Of a stretch of 16,962 bases of DNA, positions 5,558 through 13,197 are shown piece by piece. The notes beneath the pieces are model-generated. The model was not told the origin of the DNA, searched no databases, and saw only the letters and a list, made by a program, of their open reading frames with translations. Position numbers and translations under genes: made by a program. Source of the DNA: Methanosarcinaceae archaeon (GTDB taxonomy: Archaea > Halobacteriota > Methanosarcinia > Methanosarcinales > Methanosarcinaceae); contig JAUSPM010000209.1 of the NCBI GenBank assembly GCA_030655675.1, forward strand, positions 1-16,962, written 5' to 3'. Numbering within the stretch: position 1 is the first letter of the stretch; each line of letters opens with the position of its first letter.

Positions 5558-7648
5558 TCAAACCAATCTTACATGAGTGTTATCGGGTTTTAACAGTTCC
5601 CCAACTTTTCGCATCTTTGCAATCAATTCCTCGGCATGTCCTCTGTCAATTTGTTGTGATTCAGCTTCTGTATATATCTCTTCAAGCGGAGCTTTGCCGC
5701 CGGAATGGCGACTCCCTACCGTTCGAATGATGTCTTTCATTATTTTAATCTTATCCCGCTGGCTCTTGCTTGTGCCTGATGTGAGTACATCGACATCAAA
5801 CGCACCGGTGTCAGGATCTACTCCGACCTGCTTGAGGGATGAGTGCACGATCTGAGTTGTCCTTCTTGCATCATCTATGGTGGCAACATTACTAAGCCGG
5901 ATGCGTGCGCTTGATTCTGATAGTCTAACAAGTGCTTCGAGTTGTCGCGCTGTAACCGGTACCGGCGCGTCTTTACCTTCTCCCATTTTACGAAGCCCCA
6001 TATAGAAATCGATAAGATGTTGATGAGCTTCCTTTTCCATTATGGGGAATACATTTTTACGAGCGTATGCCACATACTTTCGCATAATATCAGGATCGAT
6101 CTCAGGCAATATGATCTCCATATGAGCGTCCACCTCCTTCTGAGTCACCTTACTGGTAGGAACATGTATCCTCTGTTCTGACATCTCACCGGCATGATGT
6201 GCTCTTAGAATATGTTGTGCGATCTTCATATCCTTTACCTCATCAGGCGTATCCAGCATTACAAAGATCAGGTCGAACCTTGACATCAGTGCCGGAGGCA
6301 TATTTATTTGCTGCGCGATACCTTCGTATCGGTCAAATCGTCCGTATTTTGGATTCGCAGCACCAAGCAGTGCACATCTTGATTTTAATGTGGCTATGAT
6401 GCCTGCTTTTGCAACACTTATGGTTTGCTGTTCCATTGCTTCGTGGAGTGCACTCTTATCTTCGGAGCGCATCTTATCCATTTCGTCAATCGCAGCAATA
6501 CCCATGTCAGCCATTACAAGCGCACCCGCTTCAAGTGTCCAGCGCCCATCCCCCAGATCGTCTTTCACTGCCGCAGCAGTAAGACCACTTGATGATGCGC
6601 TTTTCCCTGATGCAAACACACCGCGCGGTGCGAGTTTTACCATGTACCGTAGCAACTGACTTTTTGCTATACCGGGGTCGCCTACAAGCAGCACATGAAT
6701 GTCACCACGAACTCTGGTACCATCAGGCAGGTTCTTTGGCACGCCTGAGAAAAGTTGGAGTGCAAGCGCTTCTTTGATGTTTTCGTATCCGTAGATCGAT
6801 GGTGCGATCGACTTTATGATATGATTATAAATTTCAGGGTCGCGGCTTAATTCAAGTATCTCTTCCTCTTCCTCGGGTGAGATCTCAAGTTCATCAAACT
6901 CGGTATCAATATATTCGATCGAGTTGGCATGCAGTACAAGATCGTATGTCGTGGATTTTCCCTCGCGCAGTGTTCGCTGGTGTGACCGCAATACGCCATT
7001 TATTACTACTCTGGCTCCGGGACTTGAATAGCCTGCAAGATCATCATCAACATCAATGTCAAGACTCTGTGGTTGTGTTCCACCTTTGAGGTTTTCTGGT
7101 GATTCCTGCACTTGAAGTTTCTGGGAATCGAGGAATGTGGATTGATCGATGAGTATTTTAAAAGGACCACTTTTTCCACATGTTTCACTTTCACAGAATT
7201 TAGGTTCATCGAACTTATTCTCTGTCTGTGGTCGATGCGTTACATTTTCACACCTCATGCACAAAAATGCGGCATCTATTATCTTTGGTCGCACTTCGGT
7301 GGCTTTGCGCACCATTCCCTCAATTGCAATGAACTTCAAAAGGTTCTTGCTACGAAGGGCTCGAATAGGGATCTTATTTGGTACTTTGATGAACTGCACA
7401 TGTGCATCATTAAGCGTTTTATCAATTGGAAGATCGATCTGCTGGAGTGCATTTTCAGCAGAAGGTATGACATCATCGGGATGTTCAAGCAGTTCATCTG
7501 CAAGTTCACGGTCAAACATCTCAAGGTCAGAAAAATCAACAACTATGCTGCGCTGTTCGGGGTATTCATTTCCAAGATGAAGTATTTCTTCCCAATAATA
7601 TTGCTTTAAAAAAGCCTTGAATTTTTCATCCCATTTTCCGTCAGCCAT
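5558..7648 (-). CDS. mcm: Replicative DNA helicase MCM
   Basis: Archaeal replicative hexameric 3'-5' helicase of about 696 residues, usual for the family. The N-terminal DNA-binding part (1-250) includes a zinc site with Cys at about 130, 133, 152 and 157. The AAA+ core has Walker A GDPGIAKSQ (323-331), Walker B with DEMD (388-391), the sensor-1 region with GAANP (429-433) and the arginine finger in SRFD (456-459). A winged-helix domain forms the C-terminus (about 625-696). The ATG at 7648 is preferred. An in-frame GTG at 7657 would add three residues, and neither has a strong ribosome-binding site. A TATA-like TTTTAAAT at 7706-7713 (minus) could drive it. DUF424 follows after 15 bases. No sign of an intein or truncation. 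Confidence 0.96.
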   Translation of the reverse strand: MADGKWDEKFKAFLKQYYWEEILHLGNEYPEQRSIVVDFSDLEMFDRELADELLEHPDDVIPSAENALQQIDLPIDKTLNDAHVQFIKVPNKIPIRALRSKNLLKFIAIEGMVRKATEVRPKIIDAAFLCMRCENVTHRPQTENKFDEPKFCESETCGKSGPFKILIDQSTFLDSQKLQVQESPENLKGGTQPQSLDIDVDDDLAGYSSPGARVVINGVLRSHQRTLREGKSTTYDLVLHANSIEYIDTEFDELEISPEEEEEILELSRDPEIYNHIIKSIAPSIYGYENIKEALALQLFSGVPKNLPDGTRVRGDIHVLLVGDPGIAKSQLLRYMVKLAPRGVFASGKSASSSGLTAAAVKDDLGDGRWTLEAGALVMADMGIAAIDEMDKMRSEDKSALHEAMEQQTISVAKAGIIATLKSRCALLGAANPKYGRFDRYEGIAQQINMPPALMSRFDLIFVMLDTPDEVKDMKIAQHILRAHHAGEMSEQRIHVPTSKVTQKEVDAHMEIILPEIDPDIMRKYVAYARKNVFPIMEKEAHQHLIDFYMGLRKMGEGKDAPVPVTARQLEALVRLSESSARIRLSNVATIDDARRTTQIVHSSLKQVGVDPDTGAFDVDVLTSGTSKSQRDKIKIMKDIIRTVGSRHSGGKAPLEEIYTEAESQQIDRGHAEELIAKMRKVGELLKPDNTHVRLV

Positions 7649-7705
7649 GGTATTCACAAAGTTATGATATTGTAAAATGAATAAGGTGAATGTTAATTGA
7701 AGAGA

Positions 7706-7713
7706 ATTTAAAA
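7706..7713 (-). promoter_or_regulatory. TATA-like box upstream of mcm
   Basis: TTTTAAAT on the minus strand is centred about 61 bases before the ATG, giving a predicted leader of about 35 bases. Based on composition and spacing only. Confidence 0.3.
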
Positions 7714-7759
7714 CGGGCTTGAATGCATATCAATGTTTCGAATGATGAATGAGAATTGG

Positions 7760-7933
7760 CTATTTTTGAATGTTCCGATTCTTGTATGCACTGTCAATAA
7801 ACTCCTTATGTTGCTTTGACCATACCTTATTTGGAGTAACTTTTAACCACTCAACATATCGGTCAATAAATTCAAGTCGCTCTTTGAAATTGTTTTCTTT
7901 ATCTTTTTTCAATTCATCCAGATCGATTTTCAT
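7760..7933 (-). CDS. Small hypothetical protein, 57 residues
   Basis: The ATG at 7933 is preceded by a GGGG ribosome-binding site with short spacing, and the frame ends in TAG at 7760. The product is charged and helical, beginning MKIDLDELKK. Its centre (RLEFIDRYVEWLK at about 19-31, then NKVWSKQHKEFIDSAY at 35-50) reads like a compact two-helix domain with conserved-looking aromatic residues. It starts 29 bases after the trmJ stop and is probably co-transcribed. I do not recognise the family. The ribosome-binding site, protein-like composition and position support a real gene. Confidence 0.65.
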   Translation of the reverse strand: MKIDLDELKKDKENNFKERLEFIDRYVEWLKVTPNKVWSKQHKEFIDSAYKNRNIQK

Positions 7934-7962
7934 ATAAACCCCTTGTTTTGAACGAAATTCAC

Positions 7963-8655
7963 CTACAACCTCTGTTGAATCTTCCCAATAACCCCGCGCA
8001 GTGTCTGCACTTCCCTCGGGATCAACTGTGCCCGTCCAAATATCCGTTTAAACATCAACATGGTCTTGTCTTTTTTGTGAGCCGGATACTTTATATCCCC
8101 CATCAATTCCTCCAGATGCTCATGCAAAAGTCCAAGGTCAAACCCTTCGGCAAGCGGGATGTCACCTGCCTTAATGTCGCTCATTTCGTACAACACAATG
8201 CCAACGGCATGTGATAAATTCATTATTGGATATATTTCAGAGGTAGGAATTGTAAGTATCATGTCGCAGGCTTTCATTTCATCGTTATTGAACCCCTGAT
8301 CTTCGCGCCCGAATAGTATTGCGACTGTTCCGCTCATGCCTGCGAATTTTCCCCTGAGTTCACGTGGAACATAGTAGGGCATACGTACGTGTTTGTAAAT
8401 TTTCGAACCGGTACTGCCTGTCGTACCGATGACAATATTTGCGCCCTCAACGGCTTCTTCGAATGTTGATACAATACGTGCATTTTCGAGTATATCACGC
8501 GCATGCGACGACATCGCGCGCGCTTCGGCTTCAAGTTTGCATGGGTTTACAAGTACAAGATCGGAAAAACCGAAATTCTTCATCACGCGCGTAACCGACC
8601 CTACATTTCCCTGATACAATGGTTCAACCAGTACAACTCTAATATCAATAGACAT
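7963..8655 (-). CDS. trmJ: TrmJ-like tRNA 2'-O-methyltransferase (SPOUT family)
   Basis: A 230-residue SPOUT/SpoU-class RNA methyltransferase. The TrmJ group methylates the 2'-OH of tRNA position 32 (Cm32/Um32 in bacteria, mainly C32 in archaea). SPOUT motif 1 is visible at 14-28 (YQGNVGSVTRVMKNF), motif 2 as LFGREDQGF (about 114-122) and motif 3 as PIMNLSHAVGIVLYE (about 143-157). The last three form the SAM-binding trefoil knot. A C-terminal helical extension (160-230) is as in TrmJ. The ATG at 8655 has a GTGA-type ribosome-binding site close upstream. The small 57-residue gene follows after 29 bases. Confidence 0.9.
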   Translation of the reverse strand: MSIDIRVVLVEPLYQGNVGSVTRVMKNFGFSDLVLVNPCKLEAEARAMSSHARDILENARIVSTFEEAVEGANIVIGTTGSTGSKIYKHVRMPYYVPRELRGKFAGMSGTVAILFGREDQGFNNDEMKACDMILTIPTSEIYPIMNLSHAVGIVLYEMSDIKAGDIPLAEGFDLGLLHEHLEELMGDIKYPAHKKDKTMLMFKRIFGRAQLIPREVQTLRGVIGKIQQRL

Positions 8656-8696
8656 CTTTCACATCCGTTTTAAACATTAATTGAAGGATCATCTGT

Positions 8697-8726
8697 GTTT
8701 ATGTTTATGTTTATGCTTATGTTTAT
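8697..8726. repeat. Hexanucleotide tandem repeat (GTTTAT, five units)
   Basis: Five units lie in tandem, three perfect (8697-8714), one variant GCTTAT (8715-8720) and one perfect (8721-8726), followed by decayed units. The repeat lies between trmJ and the ferredoxin gene, just upstream of trmJ, so a length change could alter promoter spacing. Confidence 0.8.
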
Positions 8727-8734
8727 CTTCATCC

Positions 8735-8932
8735 TCAATTTACAAGTGTAATAGCATCCGGCATACAAACCGTTGTACACATACGGCACCCAAGACAATA
8801 ACTTGGATCAACTACCACGGCTTTGATCTTTCCATTAATTTCTTCTACGGAATATATCCTCGGACCTTTTGGACAGGCTCTGCGACATGCACCACAGCCT
8901 GTACATTTGTTTTCGTTGATGTATATTTTCAT
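8735..8932 (-). CDS. 2[4Fe-4S] dicluster ferredoxin
   Basis: A 65-residue soluble electron carrier. Two Cx2Cx2Cx3C cluster motifs have Cys at 10, 13, 16, 20 and at 46, 49, 52, 56. The first 4-Cys group ends in CP, the second in CMP. An insertion of about 25 residues between the motifs, with two beta strands, is longer than in the smallest clostridial ferredoxins. The ATG at 8932 follows a GTGA element. An upstream GTG/ATG would give a hydrophobic, implausible N-terminus. It diverges from the rubrerythrin-like and Dsr-like genes, which suggests, but does not prove, that it supplies electrons to one of them. Confidence 0.92.
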   Translation of the reverse strand: MKIYINENKCTGCGACRRACPKGPRIYSVEEINGKIKAVVVDPSYCLGCRMCTTVCMPDAITLVN

Positions 8933-8981
8933 TAATATCACTTTGTTATGCACCATTAATACTAATAATATGTACACGAAA

Positions 8982-8989
8982 TTTATAAA
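8982..8989 (-). promoter_or_regulatory. TATA box of the ferredoxin gene
   Basis: TTTATAAA on the minus strand is centred about 53 bases before the ferredoxin ATG. With 26-base spacing, transcription would begin near 8959, giving a leader of about 27 bases that keeps the ribosome-binding site. Confidence 0.55.
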
Positions 8990-9029
8990 ATATCAATATA
9001 CAAAAATGTTATGTACTATACGAACAAAC

Positions 9030-9037
9030 TGTATATG
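9030..9037 (+). promoter_or_regulatory. TATA-like box of the rubrerythrin-Dsr-like operon
   Basis: TGTATATG is centred about 47 bases before the ATG at 9081 and predicts a start near 9060, just ahead of the GAGGTGTGA ribosome-binding site. TTTATAAC near 9052-9059 is an alternative but would place the start at or beyond the ribosome-binding site. Confidence 0.4.
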
Positions 9038-9080
9038 TAAATACTCCGGTATTTATAACAGTTTATTGAGGTGTGATAAA

Positions 9081-9452
9081 ATGAGTTTGGAAACTATTCT
9101 TAAGAACACATTCAGAGGGGAAACAACCGAGGTTGGTTGGTATCTTGCAATGTCAAAACTTGCTGAGAGGGAAGGACGTTCCGATGTGGCAACATACCTT
9201 CGCCAGATCGCAATGGACGAGGCATGGCATGCTGCAGAAGTTGCTGAGATCATAGGCGCTATTAAAAGCGATACAAGATCAAACCTTGAGATGATGCTTG
9301 AGGGTGAAACTATGGCTGAGGTTGAGAAGGCAGAGGCTGCAGTTCTTGCCAGAAAAGAAGGCAACGTTGCAGCAGCATTGTTCTTTGACCGGGCATCTCT
9401 TGACGAGGCACGTCACAAGGCAGGTATAAGGGGAATACTTGACCGGATGTAA
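9081..9452 (+). CDS. Rubrerythrin/ferritin-like di-iron protein
   Basis: A 123-residue four-helix protein. Two ExxH motifs (E47-H50 in DEAWH and E109-H112 in DEARH) plus an early Glu (E14 or E17) are the pattern of rubrerythrin-type di-iron sites. Rubrerythrins reduce peroxide, here presumably in the cytoplasm of a strict anaerobe. The C-terminal rubredoxin domain of classical rubrerythrin is absent, so electrons must come from a separate carrier, and a ferredoxin is encoded divergently next door. The ATG at 9081 has a strong GAGGTG ribosome-binding site. A longer frame from 8823 lacks support. The Dsr-like gene follows 58 bases later on the same strand. Confidence 0.85.
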   Translation: MSLETILKNTFRGETTEVGWYLAMSKLAEREGRSDVATYLRQIAMDEAWHAAEVAEIIGAIKSDTRSNLEMMLEGETMAEVEKAEAAVLARKEGNVAAALFFDRASLDEARHKAGIRGILDRM

Positions 9453-9510
9453 TTATTGATTATCAATTAATACTGATACTGCAATTATACGGAATAAGGA
9501 GTGAATATAT

Positions 9511-10170
9511 TTGACAAAAGATTTACCGCAAAAAGCAGCAATACTTCAGCGAGATGGAGAAACATACGCCATTGCGCCTCATATCCCTGGTGGTATTATT
9601 TCACCGGATCTGCTTCGCAAGATCGCAGACGTATCCGAAAAGTATGGTGCTGCAGCAATTAAACTGACATCGGCACAGCGAATGGCTATTGTTGGGATCA
9701 AGGAAGAGGATCTGGACAATATATGGGCAGACCTTGATATGAAACCTGGGGCAGCGATCGGTCTTTGTGTAAGGAGCATTAAGATATGTCCGGGTACAAC
9801 CTTCTGTAAGCGTGGTCAGCAGGATGCTGTTGGGCTTGGACTGAAACTTGATGAGATTTATCATGGCATGGAATTGCCTTCAAAACTTAAGATGGCCGTA
9901 TCCGGCTGTATGAACTCATGTTCAGAACCTGCTATCAAGGATATCGGTATTATGGGTACTCCAAAAGGGTATAAATTGATGGTAGGCGGCACTGCCGGAG
10001 TTAGACCCCGACTTGCTGATATTGTGGCTGAAGAACTTAACGAGAATGAAGTGTTAGATGCTGTTGACAGAATTATTAGTTTCTACAAGACACATACTAA
10101 AAAACAGCGCCTTGGAAGATTGATCGATGAGATCGGTCTTGACAAGTTCAAAGAAGAAGTCGGATTATAA
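9511..10170 (+). CDS. Small siroheme sulfite-reductase-like protein (Dsr-LP type)
   Basis: A 219-residue protein holding one nitrite/sulfite-reductase half-domain (about 18-72) and the siroheme-[4Fe-4S] site. The cysteine set is Cx5C at 93-99 (CPGTTFC) and Cx3C at 133-137 (CMNSC), with an extra Cys86. R57 in the SAQR segment may contact siroheme. It is about half the size of assimilatory sulfite reductases and lacks the inserted ferredoxin domain of DsrA/DsrB and of Fsr. This matches the compact Dsr-like proteins common in methanogens, whose substrate is not settled (sulfite and nitrite are candidates). The start is TTG at 9511, set by GGAGTGA 7 bases upstream. It probably shares an operon with the rubrerythrin-like gene and ends at a strong hairpin terminator. 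Confidence 0.88.
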   Translation: MTKDLPQKAAILQRDGETYAIAPHIPGGIISPDLLRKIADVSEKYGAAAIKLTSAQRMAIVGIKEEDLDNIWADLDMKPGAAIGLCVRSIKICPGTTFCKRGQQDAVGLGLKLDEIYHGMELPSKLKMAVSGCMNSCSEPAIKDIGIMGTPKGYKLMVGGTAGVRPRLADIVAEELNENEVLDAVDRIISFYKTHTKKQRLGRLIDEIGLDKFKEEVGL

Positions 10171-10205
10171 TTTGATCTGAATTTTGGTATAAAATATATC
10201 AATCA

Positions 10206-10244
10206 GGTATTTAGATTTGCTAAATACCGTTTTTTCCTTTTTTA
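10206..10244 (+). terminator. Hairpin plus T-run terminator after the Dsr-like gene
   Basis: A 9-bp perfect stem (10206-10214 with 10220-10228, 5-base loop) is followed by G, six T, CC and seven T. It lies 35 bases after the stop codon and separates the redox operon from hdrED. Confidence 0.85.
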
Positions 10245-10452
10245 AATATTTTCATCGGAATTATATATTTTGTATGATAATGCCGGAGCATGTCTTTTTT
10301 AATTTAAATGATTAATGATAATATTTAAATACAATCGATACTTACAATATGCGAACCGAACGCAGTAGTCTATATTTTAGATTAATTTCAGATAATAAAA
10401 TAATACATTATTATATATGATTCGGTTTTGTGGATTTCAGGAGGAAAATGGA
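10245..10452 (+). promoter_or_regulatory. hdrED promoter region with several TATA-like boxes and a possible long leader
   Basis: No gene is seen here. TATA-like elements occur at 10261-10269 (TTATATATT), 10322-10330 (ATTTAAATA) and 10411-10418 (TATATATG). The last would start transcription at about 10440 and remove the AGGAGG ribosome-binding site (10439-10444), so one of the upstream boxes is more likely, giving a leader of roughly 100 bases or more. Which box is used cannot be decided by reading. Confidence 0.4.
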
Positions 10453-11217
10453 ATGAGTATGGAATACTTTTCCGGTTTTACAGATGCACTAAGAATAACA
10501 TTTGTTCAAATGATGATAATAGCGATTATAGCTATTGTAATATTTTTATATGGAATGATTTTAAACATGAGAAAATGGGGTCTCGGCTCGACAGGATATG
10601 GGCTTGAACCTTCATCAGGAAGCGCAATGGTTTTTTTGAAAACGCTAATAGCGCAGATAAGATCAAAAGGACATGGTCAACCATTTTTGACCACACTTGT
10701 TCTTGATATTCTTCTGCAGAGGAGAATTTTGCGCCGCAGCCCACTAAGGTGGTTCATGCATATCACAATGTTTGTTGGCTGGATGGCACTTTTCATCATC
10801 TCGCTCATAATGTTCGCGTTTGAAGTTCTCGAACTGATCGGTTTTGATGCAAATCCTGCCGCACTCAGAGATATGGTGTCTGTACCAAATGATGTGTTCA
10901 GTTACATTCTTCTTGTTGGTGTCATAATTGCAATTATCAGAAGACTGTTCATGACAAATGTCAGGGAAAATACTATCGCATACGATTCTGTTCTCCTTGT
11001 TGGATTGACTCTTATAGTAGTCACTGGATTCATATCAGACGGTATCCGCAACGGTACTTTCTGGGGACTTGGACTTGATTACGCAACAGCACCACCTGCA
11101 GCACTTTTCCATGTTGTAATATCACTTCTGTTCTGTATTGCATATATCCCATACAGTAAATATATGCACATGTTAGCAACACCACTTACGATTCTGGCAA
11201 ATAAGGGAGGCGAGTAA
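10453..11217 (+). CDS. hdrE: Heterodisulfide reductase subunit HdrE (membrane cytochrome b)
   Basis: The 254-residue membrane anchor of CoM-S-S-CoB heterodisulfide reductase. It takes electrons from methanophenazine through heme b and passes them to HdrD. Five hydrophobic helices are visible (about 17-38, 99-125, 148-166, 178-196, 213-235). His103, His220 and His239 lie in or near membrane segments and are the likely heme ligands. The ATG at 10453 sits 8 bases after a strong AGGAGG. An ATG at 10417 would precede that ribosome-binding site and add 12 unlikely residues, and an ATG at 10459 is too far from it. Only 2 bases separate its stop from hdrD, whose ribosome-binding site (GGGAGG) lies within the end of hdrE. 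Confidence 0.95.
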   Translation: MSMEYFSGFTDALRITFVQMMIIAIIAIVIFLYGMILNMRKWGLGSTGYGLEPSSGSAMVFLKTLIAQIRSKGHGQPFLTTLVLDILLQRRILRRSPLRWFMHITMFVGWMALFIISLIMFAFEVLELIGFDANPAALRDMVSVPNDVFSYILLVGVIIAIIRRLFMTNVRENTIAYDSVLLVGLTLIVVTGFISDGIRNGTFWGLGLDYATAPPAALFHVVISLLFCIAYIPYSKYMHMLATPLTILANKGGE

Positions 11218-11219
11218 AA

Positions 11220-12449
11220 ATGGCAAAAGGAACACCTTCCATTAATACAAACAATTTAACAGCAGTGCAGCTTATGGAACTTGATGCATGTACCCGCTGT
11301 GGTGAATGTGAGAACTGGTGCCCAACCTATGATGCAACAGACAAATTGCCTGGAATTTCACCAAGAGGTAAGATTAAGAGGTGGAAAGAATACATGAGTA
11401 AATCCCATGGATTGATGGCAAGTCTCTTTGGTCCAAAACAAATATCAGATGAAGAGATACAGCAGTTCAATGATGATCTGTTCCAGTGTACAACATGTGG
11501 TGTGTGCGGAACAGTTTGTGAAGCTGGTATCAACACGATCGAACTTTGGGAATCACTTCGTGCAAACCTTGTAAAGCGTGGTAACGGGCCATACGGTAAA
11601 CAGAGTATGTTCCCAAAACTCATCAAGGAATATCACAACCCTTACATGAAAGACCAGGCATCCAGACTTGACTGGGTACCCGAAGATGTAACTATTTCTG
11701 ATAATTCCGAGATTGTGTATTTCACAGGATGTACGGCAGGATACAACCAGCAGATCCTGGCACTTGCAACAGCACGTGTTCTTACCAAACTTGATGTTGA
11801 ATTCTCAATGCTTGGTGAAGATGAATGGTGTTGTGGTTCAGCACTTGTCAGAACTGGCCAACAGCATCTTGAGGACACACCAAGAGAAGCAGCTCGTCAT
11901 AATGTGGATGCACTCAAGGCAAAAGGCGCAAAGAAAGTATTGTTTGCATGTGCAGGTTGCTTCCGTGCAGCAAAGGTTGACTGGCCAAGATTACTTAATG
12001 AAGAACTTCCATTCGAAGTCGTTCACGTAACCCAGTTCCTTGCAGATATGATCGATAAAGGTAAGATCAAATGGGAAGAGACCATCAACAAGACAGTTAC
12101 TTACCACGACCCATGCCACCTTGGCAGACATGTCGGGGTATATGATGAACCAAGGAAAGTTCTCCAAAACATTCCAGGTATCACATTTGTTGAGATGGAT
12201 CGGATCAAAGACGAACAGCGTTGTTGTGGTGCCGGTGGCGGTGTGAAGGCAGGAATTCCTGATCTTGCACTCGGTGTTGCAACATCCCGTGTTACAGATG
12301 CTATCAAGACAAAAGCTGACATACTTGCAAGTGCATGCCCATTCTGTCGTCGTAATCTTTCAGACGGTAAGGATAAACTGGGTGCAGATGTTGAGGTCGA
12401 AGACGTAATTGTCCTGACTGCAAAGGCACTTGGACTTAGTGTTGAATAA
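11220..12449 (+). CDS. hdrD: Heterodisulfide reductase subunit HdrD (catalytic)
   Basis: The 409-residue catalytic subunit reducing CoM-S-S-CoB to the free thiols, the last step of methanogenesis in methanogens with cytochromes. Two classical [4Fe-4S] motifs (Cys 24, 27, 30, 34 and 90, 93, 96, 100) carry electrons inward. Two CCG domains follow. The first has Cys171, CCG at 204-206 and CAGC at 244-247. The second has Cys299, CCG at 335-337 and CPFC at 373-376. These hold the noncubane clusters at the active site. Cysteine content and length are complete, with no frameshift. It corresponds to a fusion of the soluble HdrC and HdrB subunits. It is co-transcribed with hdrE and followed directly by a terminator. 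Confidence 0.97.
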   Translation: MAKGTPSINTNNLTAVQLMELDACTRCGECENWCPTYDATDKLPGISPRGKIKRWKEYMSKSHGLMASLFGPKQISDEEIQQFNDDLFQCTTCGVCGTVCEAGINTIELWESLRANLVKRGNGPYGKQSMFPKLIKEYHNPYMKDQASRLDWVPEDVTISDNSEIVYFTGCTAGYNQQILALATARVLTKLDVEFSMLGEDEWCCGSALVRTGQQHLEDTPREAARHNVDALKAKGAKKVLFACAGCFRAAKVDWPRLLNEELPFEVVHVTQFLADMIDKGKIKWEETINKTVTYHDPCHLGRHVGVYDEPRKVLQNIPGITFVEMDRIKDEQRCCGAGGGVKAGIPDLALGVATSRVTDAIKTKADILASACPFCRRNLSDGKDKLGADVEVEDVIVLTAKALGLSVE

Positions 12450-12480
12450 GGTTGGTTTTCATCCAACCTTTCTTTTATCT
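12448..12480 (+). terminator. hdrED terminator
   Basis: An 8-bp perfect stem (12448-12455 with 12463-12470, 7-base loop) overlaps the last bases of the hdrD stop codon and is followed by a T-rich run. Such tight placement leaves almost no 3' untranslated sequence before the hairpin. Confidence 0.8.
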
Positions 12481-12530
12481 TTTATTGTGCGGTTACTTTT
12501 TGTGGTTATATTTTCTTTTCATGGACAATC

Positions 12531-12539
12531 TTAAATATA
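12531..12539 (+). promoter_or_regulatory. TATA box of the DUF116 pair, suggesting a leaderless mRNA
   Basis: TTAAATATA is centred about 24 bases before the ATG at 12559, the normal archaeal spacing between TATA and transcription start. No ribosome-binding site is seen before that ATG, so the transcript is probably leaderless. Confidence 0.5.
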
Positions 12540-12558
12540 GAATTGCTGTTTTTTAGTC

Positions 12559-13197
12559 ATGCCCCTTTCCTATGAACTTCTTGGCAAAATGTTTGTGTAT
12601 TTAGCAATCGCTATGTTTTTAGTGACATCAATTGCATTGCTGCTTGGTGCCTACAGTTTCAGAAAACATAAGATCATATTTCCAAAATTCATCTTGTTTA
12701 TGCTTTATCTATTCTACTCACCTGCGAAATGGTTATGTAGGGTATTTTTTATAAAAGAAGAAATTGTGGATGAGATATTGATCGAGATCAGGAATGCAGT
12801 GATGCTCGAAAAGTTTAAAAATACAAAAGAAAGGCGTGCTGTTATCCTGCCGCAGTGCATGCGGCATCCTGAATGCAGGGCGCGATGTGACCCAATATTT
12901 GGTTATGAATGCACTAAATGCGGCATGTGCGATATTAAATGTATTATTGATGCTGCAGAGAAGTACAATTTCAAAGTCTTTGTTGTGCCCGGTGATAGTT
13001 TTGTTCGCAAGATACTAAAATCTTATAAGCCAAATTCATGTCTTGGAGTAGCATGTTATGTGGAATTGACCGAGTCGATGCAGGCAGTTTCAAAATACAT
13101 GCCGGTTCAGGGTGTTTGTCTGATGAAAGATGGTTGCTACAATACAAAAGTAAATGTGCTTGAAGTTGTTCAAAAAATGGAGATGTGTGATGTATAG
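12559..13197 (+). CDS. DUF116 membrane-anchored cysteine-rich protein (copy 1)
   Basis: A 212-residue DUF116-type protein. One clear N-terminal membrane helix (about 10-32) and a second hydrophobic segment (39-58) precede a cytoplasmic cysteine-rich domain. The domain has Cys100, 106 and 110, then a full Cx2Cx2Cx3C motif at 118-128 (CTKCGMCDIKC). Such a motif in ferredoxins binds a [4Fe-4S] cluster. Additional Cys lie at 161, 166, 187 and 193, including the conserved DGCY. The function of the family is unknown. A redox role is inferred from the cysteines and from hdrED upstream, though a terminator separates them. The stop overlaps the start of a second DUF116 gene by 8 bases. Confidence 0.85.
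   Translation: MPLSYELLGKMFVYLAIAMFLVTSIALLLGAYSFRKHKIIFPKFILFMLYLFYSPAKWLCRVFFIKEEIVDEILIEIRNAVMLEKFKNTKERRAVILPQCMRHPECRARCDPIFGYECTKCGMCDIKCIIDAAEKYNFKVFVVPGDSFVRKILKSYKPNSCLGVACYVELTESMQAVSKYMPVQGVCLMKDGCYNTKVNVLEVVQKMEMCDV

Noticed and set aside
7112..7609. 165-residue plus-strand frame inside mcm
   Set aside because: It lies antisense to the conserved MCM N-terminal domain, has no ribosome-binding site or recognisable motif, and is a shadow.
8697..8726. CRISPR or attachment site at the GTTTAT repeat
   Set aside because: It is a simple microsatellite with no spacers, no integrase and no tRNA nearby.
8823..9080. Long N-terminal extension of the rubrerythrin-like gene
   Set aside because: It would run antisense through the ferredoxin gene and both promoters; the ATG at 9081 has GAGGTG before it.
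10417..10452. Upstream ATG of hdrE
   Set aside because: It lies before the AGGAGG ribosome-binding site that serves the ATG at 10453.
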